64,000 nucleotides of DNA from positions 124,001 through 188,000 of the forward strand of contig CBDCZI010000020.1 in NCBI GenBank assembly GCA_965224495.1, written 5' to 3'. The notes beneath the pieces are model-generated. The model saw only the letters and a program-made list of their open reading frames with translations. It was not told where the DNA came from and did not search any database. The position numbers and the translations under genes are program-made. The stretch is from CBDCZI01 sp965224495. Its GTDB lineage: Bacteria > Bacteroidota > Bacteroidia > Cytophagales > JAAEPT01. The stretch's first letter is position 1; every line of letters starts with the position of its first letter. Below, piece after piece: positions 11,913 to 21,507 of the stretch.

Positions 11913-14900
11913 TTAAAATTCAACACCAAAGATGATAATGTCGTCAAATTGTCGTTGACTTCCTTTCCAATCGTCAAGAAATCCTGCCATTTTATGTTCC
12001 ATTTCCAACATGTCTATTCCTTTATTTTCTTGAATAAATGTACGGATACGTTTAGGTCCTAGTTTCCTGTCATCAGGTCCGCCGAATTGATCGGGCAAAC
12101 CGTCTGAGAAGAAATAAAAGGCATCTCCTCGTTCCAAGTCAATTTCAAAGTTTTGAAAGAAAGTTTTATTTCTAAAAGCAGAACCGCCACCAATCGGGAA
12201 TCTATCCCCTTTTAATTGCGCCACTTCTTCTCCGTCTTTTCGAACAACATACATCGGACGGTGCGCTCCAGAATAATCTAAGTGTCCTGTTTTGGTATTT
12301 ATTCGACAAATAGCGACATCCATACCATCTTTTATCTTCGAGTTCTCGTCGTTTTGACGGAAAGTAGAGGTGACCAATCGGTCCAGTTCATTTAAAATGT
12401 CATCAGGTTTGTAAATACCTTTTCCGACAACGGTTTCTTCGAGTAAGAAATAACCCACTAAAGAAATCATAGCACCAGGTACGCCGTGCCCTGTACAATC
12501 TACAGCTGCCAATATTACTTCGTCTCCATGATGGAATATCCAAGGAAAATCACCACTGACAATATCCTTTGGACGGAAAATCATAAAAGACTTTGGTAAC
12601 AATTTACGTAAAACGTCATTGTCGGGAAGAATAGTACTTTGGATACGTTCGGCATAATTGATACTATCCGATATTTTTTTGTTTTTTAATTTAATCTCAT
12701 TCTCTTTTTTCTTGCCTTCGGTTATATCATGAGAAACCAATAAGACAGACTCTACCTTTTCTTCTTTGGCGTCAAACTCGGGCATAGCGTTTACCATCAT
12801 TATTCGTGTCCCTTCGGCGGTAGGAAACTCCATTTCACACGATTTTTTGGTTCGCTTATCGATGACTGTATTCATAATATATGTCCACAAGTCTGCCACG
12901 TCTTCATTTAAACCAACCTCAGCGATTTTTTTACTCAAGTATTGTTCAGGCTCAAACCCTGTTAAGGTTTTAATTGTCGGATTGATATAGAAAAATGACC
13001 CGTCTGCATCAATACGGGTAATCAAATCTAATGAGTTTTCCGACAACGCTTGCATCTGACCACGTTTTCGTTGTTCTTCGGTTGCTCTTCTTCGCTCGGT
13101 AATATCACTTGTGTTAATGACAATACCATGAATCGCAGGGTCTTTTAACATATTTTTTCCTCGTGACTCTAACCAAATTTCCGAGCCATCTTTTTTGTAG
13201 AAAGAAAACTGTATGGTTTGCTCTTCTGTTGTATTTACTAATTGACCGAACATATACCGTACACTGTCTTGGTGTTCCCAATGCACATGTTCAAGGTCAT
13301 TTTTGTCTAAGAGATCTTCTTGAGAATAACCCAAGATGGTTTCTACAGATGGACTAATATAACGGACAATTCCTTCCTTATCATAAATGGTAATAACCTC
13401 TGAAGCATTCTCTAATAAAATATGTGTTCTGTTTTGTGCATTTTTAACTTCACTGATTTGTGTTTCAAGATCTTTGTTTGCTTTTTCTACCTCTTCAGAT
13501 TTTAATACCATTTCTAAGGCATTTTCTTGAAGAATGGCTTGTTTCTCTTGCAGTTCATTACTCATTTTTTGTGAGTTTTCGAGCAAGACTTTTGTACGGT
13601 CGTTGACCTCAATATTAAAGATGGTACGTGCTATAATCTTACTTACTTCTTCAATAAATGAAATTTGAGAAGGCGTAAACTCTTCATAAGAAGCGAAATC
13701 AATAACACCAAAAATTTCGCCATCAGAAATAAGCGGAACCATCAATATTGAACGAGGACCAGTTTCTTCTTTTAACCCTGAGTTTATAAAATAATAATTG
13801 TCAGGTACTTCGGTACGATAAATAGTCACCTCTTCTTTAAAAACATCGGTTACCACATTGATGCTTGCTCCTCCTTTACAAGTATAAACTTTCTCTAATG
13901 CTTTATGTTTATCAAAAGCATAGGCAGAAATCATCTTCATTTCTTGTTGTTTTACATTCGCCAAATACATTTTCCCATTAACTGCCCCTATTCGTTCGCT
14001 CAAGTATTGAACCACCCCATCACTTAGCTCTTTGATATTTTGGTAATCTCGTAAAACAGCTCCTAATTCTGCCAGCCCAGTCATTACCCAATCTCTATTA
14101 TTATCGGTAATATCCTGTCCTTGTAGGTTTTGTCTCATCTTCACAAGCTTCAAGCCTAAAGTATCATGTGAACCAATGGCTTGGTAGGTATTTGTTGACA
14201 AGTCCCCGTTACCTATTTGATCAGCAAACTCTGCTGATTCTTCTAACCTCCCCACATGATTGTTTATAATTTGAGCAATTTCTTCGTATTCATCTTTAGT
14301 TCTGACACGTACAGTTTCAGGAAAAGTACCTTGACTAATTTGAAGTAATGCCTCTTTGATAGGGACTAACCCTCTATTTATTTTATGAATAGAGAAAAGT
14401 CCTAAACCTATCGTAATAAGGTAAAGTATAGATCCTTCAAAAAAGATACTGATAAAATGATCTTTTATACTCTCATAAATTGCTGACTTATTCATTTCTG
14501 CCATAATCCCAATGTTAAAAGGAACCATGGGACGATAAACAATTAAAATTTCATTCTTCTCAAAATCAGTGAAAAAACCCTCACCTGCGTTCCCCATACA
14601 TGCCAAGAACATCGGGTCTTGGTCATCAAATATAGGTTGGGAAGGTATGACCAAATCTTTCTTTCTTGTCACCTGAAATTGAGTAACTTGATTACCTGAT
14701 TTTATACCATAAGAAATAGTAATATTCTTACCAAACTCACTAATGTGTGTAATTTCTTTAAGTAATTGAACCAAATCTACCTTGCAATAAATCACGCCCA
14801 TTTCTTCCCCTTTTTCATCTTTTAGTGGGTGTGAAGCATAGGTGAATGCCTTCTTTCCTTGAATAATCATACGGTCAAAATGAAAATTAGCAATACGACG

Positions 14901-15341
14901 GTTGAGGTGTTCTTTAAAATAGCCGTTGTCTATCGATAGGTTTGATTGTTGGTACAATATTTCCCCCCCAATATTTGTAATGATAACATCTTCGTAATCG
15001 TGAATTTCTTCTATTTTAGAGAACAGCGATTCATTCAAAAAATGCCGTCTTTTCTCTCTACCAATAGAATCTAAAAGTTGATTTTTTATGTCACTAACAA
15101 ATTGTTTAACCAAAATATTTTCCTCAACAAACCTTAAGTCTTGCTCCATTTCAATAATGGCATTTTCAAGACGACGTTCTTGAAAATCAACGAGCATATT
15201 TAGTTGATTTTCTTTTTCATCAAGAACAACACGTCTATTCAAAAGGTAAGCAAACAGACCATTTGCTACCACAATGATGGTGATAATCAGTAACAATACT
15301 GTTCCTACTTTTTTACCTACCTTTGATTTTATTAAATTCAT
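11913..15341 (-). CDS. Membrane sensor with HAMP, GAF, two PAS domains and SpoIIE-type PP2C phosphatase
   Basis: This 1,142-residue protein has a TM segment at about 13-33, a periplasmic Cache-like sensor (about 35-300) and a second TM (about 300-325). HAMP (about 325-380) and GAF (about 430-590, with PDNYYFINSGLKEE and GPRSILMVPL) follow. A coiled coil leads into two PAS domains (about 650-765 and 775-890). A SYAERIQSTILPD-type linker precedes the SpoIIE phosphatase (about 915-1142), which shows RPKDIVSGDFPW, VDCTGHGVPGAM and the late FSDGLPDQFGG. SpoIIE domains dephosphorylate anti-sigma-factor antagonists in partner switching. The target is not in the window. It is divergent from a paralogous sensor at 15511. 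Confidence 0.9.
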   Translation of the reverse strand: MNLIKSKVGKKVGTVLLLIITIIVVANGLFAYLLNRRVVLDEKENQLNMLVDFQERRLENAIIEMEQDLRFVEENILVKQFVSDIKNQLLDSIGREKRRHFLNESLFSKIEEIHDYEDVIITNIGGEILYQQSNLSIDNGYFKEHLNRRIANFHFDRMIIQGKKAFTYASHPLKDEKGEEMGVIYCKVDLVQLLKEITHISEFGKNITISYGIKSGNQVTQFQVTRKKDLVIPSQPIFDDQDPMFLACMGNAGEGFFTDFEKNEILIVYRPMVPFNIGIMAEMNKSAIYESIKDHFISIFFEGSILYLITIGLGLFSIHKINRGLVPIKEALLQISQGTFPETVRVRTKDEYEEIAQIINNHVGRLEESAEFADQIGNGDLSTNTYQAIGSHDTLGLKLVKMRQNLQGQDITDNNRDWVMTGLAELGAVLRDYQNIKELSDGVVQYLSERIGAVNGKMYLANVKQQEMKMISAYAFDKHKALEKVYTCKGGASINVVTDVFKEEVTIYRTEVPDNYYFINSGLKEETGPRSILMVPLISDGEIFGVIDFASYEEFTPSQISFIEEVSKIIARTIFNIEVNDRTKVLLENSQKMSNELQEKQAILQENALEMVLKSEEVEKANKDLETQISEVKNAQNRTHILLENASEVITIYDKEGIVRYISPSVETILGYSQEDLLDKNDLEHVHWEHQDSVRYMFGQLVNTTEEQTIQFSFYKKDGSEIWLESRGKNMLKDPAIHGIVINTSDITERRRATEEQRKRGQMQALSENSLDLITRIDADGSFFYINPTIKTLTGFEPEQYLSKKIAEVGLNEDVADLWTYIMNTVIDKRTKKSCEMEFPTAEGTRIMMVNAMPEFDAKEEKVESVLLVSHDITEGKKKENEIKLKNKKISDSINYAERIQSTILPDNDVLRKLLPKSFMIFRPKDIVSGDFPWIFHHGDEVILAAVDCTGHGVPGAMISLVGYFLLEETVVGKGIYKPDDILNELDRLVTSTFRQNDENSKIKDGMDVAICRINTKTGHLDYSGAHRPMYVVRKDGEEVAQLKGDRFPIGGGSAFRNKTFFQNFEIDLERGDAFYFFSDGLPDQFGGPDDRKLGPKRIRTFIQENKGIDMLEMEHKMAGFLDDWKGSQRQFDDIIIFGVEF

Positions 15342-15510
15342 AAGAACTTTTTTCTTGTGTACAAGGTATATATCCCTGTGACTTAAATACGGAATCTAAT
15401 TAAAAGAGGTGCTAATTGGTACATTCTCTTTTTGTTATCCAAATTTAACTCCTAATTTCATTAAATTCGTAACTATTTTTAAGTAAATTGTAAATTAAAA
15501 ATTATTTAAG

Positions 15511-17424
15511 ATGTCAAAGACGACTTCAAAACTCTCGAAATACAAATATTTCATACCCACATTTCTGATTTTTATCCTAAGTGTAATTGGTGTGTTATCC
15601 ACTTTTATTTTTCAAAATATAGAAGATGAATTGGATTATGAAATCTTGGTGGTTGAACACCAAAAATTACTATTAAGTGCAGTGCAACAATACCACCCTG
15701 ACGCAGTAAAAGGAGATAAATCTGCCTTAGAAAACTTAGAACTAAATAGTCGTTTGTTTGAAACGTCAATAGAGGCTTTGCGTGAAGGAGGAAGTGCAGA
15801 TGGTATGCAAGAAAAATTTGTTATCCCAGGCACAAGTATTTTGGAAGCAAAACAACAAATTAAAGCAATTACAGGTGTTTGGAGAGATTACAAAGTGTTT
15901 CATCGTCAAGCCAAATTGAATTATAAGAATGGCGTAATCAAAGGAACGGAATCAGATTTGTATGATATCCGAAATATGTTCTACAACCTTGAAAGATACA
16001 ATACCAGGTTATTGGGTGTATTTATTCAAAATAAAGAGGCTATTTACAGACAAAAATTAATAGCTATCGGCATAATGCTACTCTTGATGGTTTTGGTTTT
16101 GATTTACACTTACAAACGCTACATGCGTAAAGTGAATACCCCATTAGAAAAATTAGTAGAAATTACGGAAGCCTTAGAACATGGTGATTTATCAAACAAA
16201 TTAGAGTTTACTGAAAACACGCCTATCGGCCTGGCTTCTCGCTCAATCAACCGTATCGTTGATTACCAAAATGATCTGACAGAAAAATTTGAATTGTTAG
16301 GAGAGGGAGAGTTTTCTTTTGAGATAACAAAACACGGTAAAAATGACAAATTAAATACCTCACTTGAAAATATGAGAAAAAAGCTATCTGAATTTTACGA
16401 ATTAGATAGAAAAAAAGCACAACAGGCAAGCTGGGTCAACAAAGGAGAGACCTTGTTTTCAGAAATACTAAGAAAAAATACAGACGATATAGATAAGCTG
16501 ACAGATGTTTTAATCAAAGATATGGTTAAATATTTGGGAGCAAACCAAGGCTGTATTTATTTACTTGAAACAAATAAAAGAAAGCAACAAAAATTGGTAT
16601 TAAAATCTACTTATGCATGGGAACGTAAGAAATACCAAGAAAAGGAAATTGAAATTGGTGAAGGTCTCATCGGTCAAGCGTTTATTGAACAAGAAACTAT
16701 TTATTTGACTGACGTTCCAGATAGTTATGTCAATATCACTTCAGGATTAGGAGAGGCAAATCCTCGCTCTATTTTGATTGTACCGATGAAATATAATGAG
16801 GAGATTTACGGAGTATTAGAAATTGCCTCATTTAAAGAATATGAAAATTTTGAATTGGCATTGGTTGATAAAATCGTCGAAGGTATTGCTTCCGCCATCT
16901 CAACGGTAAGAAATAACCAACATACCCGTAACCTGCTTCAAGACTCTCAAATGCTGACAGAGCAAATGAAATCACAAGAAGAGGAACTAAGACAAAACGC
17001 AGAAGAACTACAAGCAACACAAGAAAACATTAACCAACAGTTGGAGTTGATGGATTTTGAAAAGCAAAAAAACACAGCCGTTTTAGAAGCATGTATTGAT
17101 GGCATTGTTACTTTTGATGAGCATGGTTTTATCGAGTTATTTAATGAAACAGCGGAAGCTATCTTTTCTACAGGAAAAGAGAATGCTTTGGGTCAACGTA
17201 TCGGTAAGTTAATGCCTTTAGAAATTGTAAAGGAAGATAATAAACAAACGGTTAAGTTTAGAAAAGACGACGAATTAATAGACATCAGTAGCCGTACCGA
17301 AGTGACTATTCAAGATGTGGAAGGTAAAGACGTGAACATTTTAATTACACTTTCTGAAAACAATATTTCGGGTAAATATTTCTTCGCTGTATTCCTTCAA
17401 AAAAACGCTATTGAATTGTTTTAA
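15511..17424 (+). CDS. Membrane HAMP-GAF-PAS protein without an output domain
   Basis: This 637-residue protein has a TM at about 12-33, a helical extracytoplasmic part (about 34-180), and a second TM (about 183-200, IGIMLLLMVLVLIYTY). HAMP (about 200-255), GAF (about 320-470) and a long coiled coil (about 475-535, SQEEELRQNAEELQATQENI) follow, and a C-terminal PAS-like domain (about 540-632) ends it. Its GAF segment PDSYVNITSGLGEANPRSIL is clearly homologous to that of the divergent SpoIIE protein. No kinase, cyclase or phosphatase domain follows. It may signal through a partner by its coiled coil, for example the neighbouring phosphatase. The 169-bp divergent region has no perfect promoter motif. 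Confidence 0.85.
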   Translation: MSKTTSKLSKYKYFIPTFLIFILSVIGVLSTFIFQNIEDELDYEILVVEHQKLLLSAVQQYHPDAVKGDKSALENLELNSRLFETSIEALREGGSADGMQEKFVIPGTSILEAKQQIKAITGVWRDYKVFHRQAKLNYKNGVIKGTESDLYDIRNMFYNLERYNTRLLGVFIQNKEAIYRQKLIAIGIMLLLMVLVLIYTYKRYMRKVNTPLEKLVEITEALEHGDLSNKLEFTENTPIGLASRSINRIVDYQNDLTEKFELLGEGEFSFEITKHGKNDKLNTSLENMRKKLSEFYELDRKKAQQASWVNKGETLFSEILRKNTDDIDKLTDVLIKDMVKYLGANQGCIYLLETNKRKQQKLVLKSTYAWERKKYQEKEIEIGEGLIGQAFIEQETIYLTDVPDSYVNITSGLGEANPRSILIVPMKYNEEIYGVLEIASFKEYENFELALVDKIVEGIASAISTVRNNQHTRNLLQDSQMLTEQMKSQEEELRQNAEELQATQENINQQLELMDFEKQKNTAVLEACIDGIVTFDEHGFIELFNETAEAIFSTGKENALGQRIGKLMPLEIVKEDNKQTVKFRKDDELIDISSRTEVTIQDVEGKDVNILITLSENNISGKYFFAVFLQKNAIELF

Positions 17425-17490
17425 ATTGTAGCTCAACAACGCTAAAAGAATAGCTACTTAAAAATGGTGGTATTGCCACGTTGATTTTTG

Positions 17491-17498
17491 TACCTTTG
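17491..17498 (+). promoter_or_regulatory. -7 promoter element TACCTTTG
   Basis: TACCTTTGC is identical to the rRNA -7 element. A TTG sits only 15 nt upstream, shorter than usual. Transcription would start at about 17503, on or beside the ATG of the helicase gene. Confidence 0.5.
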
Positions 17499-17502
17499 CA
17501 GT

Positions 17503-18819
17503 ATGGAGAATACGGTCATCGCAAAAGCGATAAAAAATTTAGGTTTTGAAAAAATAAATGAGATGCAAGAAGCGTCTCTACAAGCCAATAGAGAAAATGC
17601 TGATGTCGTATTGGTTTCTCCGACAGGTTCGGGTAAAACAGTTGGTTTTTTATTACCTCTTCTTGAAAAGATAAAACCCGAACAAAAAGGTGTGCAGGCA
17701 TTAATTATTTGTCCATCTAGAGAGTTGGCAATCCAGATTGAGCAAGTCTTCAAAAAAATGGGGACAGGCTATAAAATCAATTCTTGTTACGGAGGGCATT
17801 CAATGAAAACTGAACGTAACAATCTATCGACACCACCCACCGTATTGGTTGGTACGCCAGGTCGATTGGCAGATCATATCACCAGAGAAAGTGTCGAATT
17901 ACAGTTTGTCCATACACTTATTTTAGACGAGTTTGATAAAGCCTTAGAATTAGGTTTTAAAAGAGACATGGAAACAATTATTAACGAATTGGCTTCTTTA
18001 GATAAAAGAATGTTGACTTCTGCGACCGAAGCATTAAAAATCCCCCCGTTTACAGGTGTCGTTGAGCATAAAAGATTAAATTTTTCTAAAGGTGTTATTC
18101 CTGAAAAACTGACGCTGAAAAAAGTGAAAGCCTTGGGGAAAGACAAATTGCAAAGTCTGTTTGAGTTGGTTTGTAAGTTTGGAAACGAGCCTACCTTGAT
18201 TTTCTGTAACCACAGAGACGCTGTGGATAGAATTAGTGATTTGTTATGGGACCAAGGGTTGTTTCACGAGTCCTTTCACGGTGGATTAGAACAAGACGAT
18301 AGGGAACGCGCTTTATTGAAATTCCGAAACGGAAGCCATCACATTTTGATTTGTACAGATTTGGCTTCTCGTGGTTTAGATATTCCAGAAATCAAGCACG
18401 TGATTCATTACCAATTGCCCTTGCAAGAACCTGCGTTTATCCATAGAAACGGACGTACTGCCCGAATGAACGCTGACGGAACGGCTTATTTGGTCTTTGC
18501 AGAAAATGAAAAATACCCTGAGTATATTAAAGATAAAATAGGTGTAGAGCACTTGCCAGAAACGGTAGTTTTACCAAAAGAACCCAAATGGACAACGCTT
18601 TATATTGGTGGTGGTAAAAAAGATAAAATCAATAAAATAGATATTGTTGGTTTGTTGATGAAAAAAGGAGGCTTAGGAAAAGATGATGTTGGACTGATTG
18701 AAGTGCAAGATTTTACTTCTTATGTTGCCGTAGATAAGTCAAAAATAGATGAACTACTCATTAAATTACGAGGAGAAAAAATTAAAAAGAAAAAAGTAAA
18801 GTTGGCAATATCGAAATAA
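17503..18819 (+). CDS. DEAD-box RNA helicase
   Basis: This 438-residue ATP-dependent RNA helicase starts at ATG 17503. A TTG five codons upstream keeps the frame open, but it overlaps the -7 promoter element. Core motifs in order are a Q-motif region at the N-terminus (LGFEKINEMQEASL), motif I SPTGSGKT, motif Ia PSRELAIQ, TPGRLADH, motif II as DEFD rather than DEAD, and motif III as TSATEA rather than SAT. The second RecA domain has CTDLASRGLDIP and HRNGRTARM. A DbpA-like RNA-binding domain with YIGGGKKDKINKIDIVGLL follows at the C-terminus, the mark of 23S-binding DbpA/YxiN relatives. It therefore probably acts in large-subunit assembly. It is monocistronic. Confidence 0.9.
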   Translation: MENTVIAKAIKNLGFEKINEMQEASLQANRENADVVLVSPTGSGKTVGFLLPLLEKIKPEQKGVQALIICPSRELAIQIEQVFKKMGTGYKINSCYGGHSMKTERNNLSTPPTVLVGTPGRLADHITRESVELQFVHTLILDEFDKALELGFKRDMETIINELASLDKRMLTSATEALKIPPFTGVVEHKRLNFSKGVIPEKLTLKKVKALGKDKLQSLFELVCKFGNEPTLIFCNHRDAVDRISDLLWDQGLFHESFHGGLEQDDRERALLKFRNGSHHILICTDLASRGLDIPEIKHVIHYQLPLQEPAFIHRNGRTARMNADGTAYLVFAENEKYPEYIKDKIGVEHLPETVVLPKEPKWTTLYIGGGKKDKINKIDIVGLLMKKGGLGKDDVGLIEVQDFTSYVAVDKSKIDELLIKLRGEKIKKKKVKLAISK

Positions 18820-18855
18820 AAGGTACTTGTCCTTTTTTATTTCTTTACATAAAAT

Positions 18856-18863
18856 TAACTTTG
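18856..18863 (+). promoter_or_regulatory. -7 promoter element TAACTTTG before metK
   Basis: This is a perfect TAnnTTTG match 61 bp before the metK ATG. A TTG lies 26 nt upstream, which is too far to be convincing. The predicted mRNA leader of about 55 nt is too short for a SAM riboswitch. Confidence 0.5.
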
Positions 18864-18924
18864 TCACTCTATCATTTAGATAGCAAAACAGACGTAAACA
18901 GGCAATCGCCTTAAAATTATATTC

Positions 18925-20130
18925 ATGTCATATTTATTTACCTCAGAATCAGTATCAGAAGGGCATCCAGACAAAATAGCCGATCAAATTTCGGATGCTG
19001 TTTTAGATGCGATGTTAACACAAGACCGTAATTCACGTGTAGCTTGTGAAACTTTGGTTACTACAGGCTTAGCAGTTGTTGCTGGTGAAGTGACAACTAA
19101 AGCGTATGTAGAGTTACAGGATATTGTTAGAAATACAATTAAAAAAATTGGCTACAACTCTTCGGATTACAAATTTGATGCAGAGTCATGTGGTGTGTTA
19201 GGTTCGTTACACAGCCAATCACCAGATATTGCACAAGGAGTGGACGAAGGTGCAGGAGAGGATAAAGAACAAGGAGCAGGAGATCAGGGAATGATGTTTG
19301 GTTATGCAACCAACGAAACTCCCGAATTTATGCCTATGGCATTGGCATTTAGTCACCGTTTGGTAAAAGAAGCATCAACTATTCGTAAAAATGAAACGGA
19401 ATTGATGCCTTATTTACGCCCTGATTGTAAGTCGCAAGTAACTATTGAGTACAGTGACGACCATAAGCCTTTGCGTGTAGATGCAGTGGTTTTATCGACA
19501 CAACACGATGATTTTGATGAAGAAGGTAAAATGCTAGCAAAAATTCGTGAGGATGTACTTAAAAACATCATTCCACGTGCTATCCCCTCGGAATTGTTAG
19601 ACGAAAACACAAAATACCATATCAACCCAACAGGGAAATTTGTTATCGGTGGTCCTCATGGAGATGCAGGATTGACAGGTCGTAAAATTATTGTTGATAC
19701 TTACGGAGGAAAAGGAGCACACGGAGGAGGAGCATTTTCAGGAAAAGACCCTTCAAAAGTGGATAGAAGTGCTGCTTATGCGACACGTCATATTGCTAAA
19801 AACTTAGTTGCAGCAGGTGTTGCTGACGAAATATTGGTGCAAGTAGCTTATGCTATTGGTGTCTCTGAACCTGTTTCGTTGACAGTCGAAACTTATGGTA
19901 CTTCAAAAGTGAATATGTCTCATGGAGAAATCGCTACGAAAATCGCTGCTATTTTTGATATGAAACCAAAGGCATTGATTGATCGTTTAAAATTGAAAAA
20001 CCCAATTTATTCGCCAACAGCAGCTTACGGACACATGGGAAGAGAGCCTTACACCAAAAACGGGTTGGATTTCTTTACATGGGAAAAATTAGATTACCAA
20101 GACGAAGTTAAAAAAGCATTTAATCTATAA
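18925..20130 (+). CDS. metK: S-adenosylmethionine synthetase
   Basis: This 401-residue cytosolic enzyme makes S-adenosylmethionine from methionine and ATP. The N-terminus [20 protein letters not shown] carries the His and Asp of the active site. [12 protein letters not shown] is the methionine-binding loop, and the P-loop-like segment [16 protein letters not shown] is complete. Length is slightly above the 380-400 usual for the family. The start ATG gives the canonical [10 protein letters not shown]. It has its own promoter element and is followed 6 bp later by a stem-closed RNA candidate with a U-run, which may double as its terminator. Confidence 0.98.
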   Translation: MSYLFTSESVSEGHPDKIADQISDAVLDAMLTQDRNSRVACETLVTTGLAVVAGEVTTKAYVELQDIVRNTIKKIGYNSSDYKFDAESCGVLGSLHSQSPDIAQGVDEGAGEDKEQGAGDQGMMFGYATNETPEFMPMALAFSHRLVKEASTIRKNETELMPYLRPDCKSQVTIEYSDDHKPLRVDAVVLSTQHDDFDEEGKMLAKIREDVLKNIIPRAIPSELLDENTKYHINPTGKFVIGGPHGDAGLTGRKIIVDTYGGKGAHGGGAFSGKDPSKVDRSAAYATRHIAKNLVAAGVADEILVQVAYAIGVSEPVSLTVETYGTSKVNMSHGEIATKIAAIFDMKPKALIDRLKLKNPIYSPTAAYGHMGREPYTKNGLDFFTWEKLDYQDEVKKAFNL

Positions 20131-20136
20131 GTCACT

Positions 20137-20309
20137 CGACCGAGAACGATTGTTAAATTCAACACTTAATAAAATCATGGCTTAAAAGGGATTTCAAAAG
20201 CAGGCCTCAACCCAATTTATTGGGTCTCTTCGGAGTTAACAGTGGAAGGTTGCGATTTTCTGGCGGTCAAATCCTGTTATATAGGGGTTTAACATCTCGG
20301 TCGTTTTTT
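20137..20309 (+). ncRNA. Stem-closed structured RNA after metK (6S-type candidate)
   Basis: CGACCGAGA (20137-20145) pairs perfectly with TCTCGGTCG (20295-20303), and GTTAAA (20152-20157) pairs with TTTAAC (20288-20293). Six U follow the closing stem (20304-20309). The inner part has a strong CCCAA-TTTA-TTGGG hairpin and possible pairing of GGGATTT with AAATCCT. The transcript would be about 170 nt, which is the size and outline of a 6S RNA: a long closing rod, an open centre and a terminal hairpin. I know that a Flavobacteria 6S class exists in Rfam but cannot confirm a match. No promoter is visible, so it may be processed from the metK mRNA. Confidence 0.5.
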
Positions 20310-20351
20310 CATCAAACTAAAGTCCAATTAGAATTATTCTAATTGGACTTT

Positions 20352-21149
20352 TTATTTACTCACTCTTTTCGCTGGGTTTTGTCTTAGGATATGGGTTAGG
20401 ATTTTGTAAAGCTCAGGAACTTCTTTTTGAAATTGAACAGGCTTTTCAAAAAAATACTCAATACTTACGGCAAAAAACTCTTCGTTATTTGTCGTGGCAT
20501 AAGACCGAAGAAAGGTGTTTTTTCCTTGATGGATACGTCGTGTTTCTTTGGGGATTTCTTGTTGTAAGCGTTGTAAATAGTTTTTTGATAAAAAGTTAAA
20601 TTCCCCATTCTTGATGGTATTTTCAAGTTCTAGTGCGTGAGACATTTCGTGTAAGCCTACATTCAAACCATCGTGAGGTCGGGCATTTCCTTTTTTGAAA
20701 TGTTCCCAAGATAAAACGATGACGCCTTTTTTATTTACTTCGCCAATATTGGTTGTACGAGTGGCTGATGAATAATATTTGGATGGGTAAATAATTATTT
20801 TATAAAAGTTTTTGAGGAAAACAGAAGGCAAACCAAAGGTGAGTTGAATGGCAGAGGAAGCGATTAAAACTTTCATTTCATCGGTCAATGTTAAATTTTC
20901 ACGGGTTTCAAATTGTTTATTGACGACAAAGCGTTTGACTCGACGGACAAAATGGGCTTGCTCGCTTTTGCTTAATAGTGTGAAATAATGGAATTGACTC
21001 GTCAGTAATTGGGGTATGTTTACTTTAAATGTTTTTGGTAAGGTGGGCGTACTTCTTTTTTTGAATAGATAAAAACCAACGGTAAAAAGCAACAAGAGTA
21101 GAATAAGGTAAGGCATAGGTGTTGTTTTGTAAGGCTTAAAAATAAGCAC
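20352..21149 (-). CDS. MtfA-like zinc metallopeptidase (M90 family)
   Basis: This protein has up to 265 residues. It has an N-terminal membrane anchor (PYLILLLLLFTVGFYLF) and then a domain with the zinc-binding HExxH motif at 167-171 (GLHEMSHALELEN). The segment VLSWEHFKKG upstream and NEEFFAVSIEYFFEKP downstream are typical of the MtfA/M90 family, where the later Glu completes the metal site. E. coli MtfA inactivates the repressor Mlc. No such partner is implied here, and the membrane anchor differs from E. coli. An alternative ATG at 21116 (MPYLIL) would remove 11 residues. It is transcribed away from structured element B. Confidence 0.85.
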   Translation of the reverse strand: MLIFKPYKTTPMPYLILLLLLFTVGFYLFKKRSTPTLPKTFKVNIPQLLTSQFHYFTLLSKSEQAHFVRRVKRFVVNKQFETRENLTLTDEMKVLIASSAIQLTFGLPSVFLKNFYKIIIYPSKYYSSATRTTNIGEVNKKGVIVLSWEHFKKGNARPHDGLNVGLHEMSHALELENTIKNGEFNFLSKNYLQRLQQEIPKETRRIHQGKNTFLRSYATTNNEEFFAVSIEYFFEKPVQFQKEVPELYKILTHILRQNPAKRVSK

Positions 21150-21170
21150 TTAATTGGCGTTATACAAACC

Positions 21171-21419
21171 GCATAAGGGATAGTCGAGAAAATCCTTTTG
21201 GCTCTTTGCTGTTTCTTTGGGTGATGAACTTTCCTCTAGTGAGAAGAAAAAATAAAAGTGCTAAAGTCACCGCCAAAAGATTGCAACAAATAGCCCGTCC
21301 CCGCTCTTGTTTCGGGCGTTTATTTTTGTTGTATTACCGTACTGTTTGCGAGGCACCAAAAAATCAGCCTGCTAAAAAGGGGGATGCCCTAATCATTTTA
21401 AAAGTAAGCTGATTTTTTT
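21171..21419 (+). ncRNA. Structured RNA element, copy B (Flavo-1-like family)
   Basis: Module 1 starts GCATAAGGGATAGTCGAG, then AATCCTTTTGG (ending at 21201), which pairs with CCAAAAGATT (21273-21282) leaving one bulged C. AATAGCCCGTCCCCG follows, and AGCCCG pairs with CGGGCG near 21317. Module 2, GGGGGATGCCCTAATCATT (21379-21397), is enclosed by AAAATCAGC and GCTGATTTT with a U-run after it. The helix pairs differ in sequence from copies A, C and D but stay complementary. It lies between the divergent mtfA-like gene and secA. Which strand is transcribed is inferred from the 3' U-run. Confidence 0.65.
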
Positions 21420-21424
21420 CACTA

Positions 21425-21449
21425 TTTAACAGTCTATTACTCTGTTAAA
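21425..21449. promoter_or_regulatory. 8-bp inverted repeat upstream of the secA promoter
   Basis: TTTAACAG (21425-21432) and CTGTTAAA (21442-21449) are exact complements around a 9-nt spacer. They end 6 bp before the -7 element, where a repressor or activator could bind. It has no U-run. Confidence 0.35.
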
Positions 21450-21455
21450 ATCGAG

Positions 21456-21463
21456 TAATTTTG
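21456..21463 (+). promoter_or_regulatory. -7 promoter element TAATTTTG before secA
   Basis: This is a perfect TAnnTTTG match 45 bp before the secA ATG. No TTG at the standard distance was found. The expected leader is about 38 nt. Confidence 0.45.
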
Positions 21464-21507
21464 TAAATTGCAATACTATAGACAGACTAAAATAGAATAC
21501 CAAAAAT

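Noticed and set aside
18820..18924. SAM riboswitch before metK
   Set aside because: The leader after the -7 element is only about 55 nt and shows no multi-helix fold.
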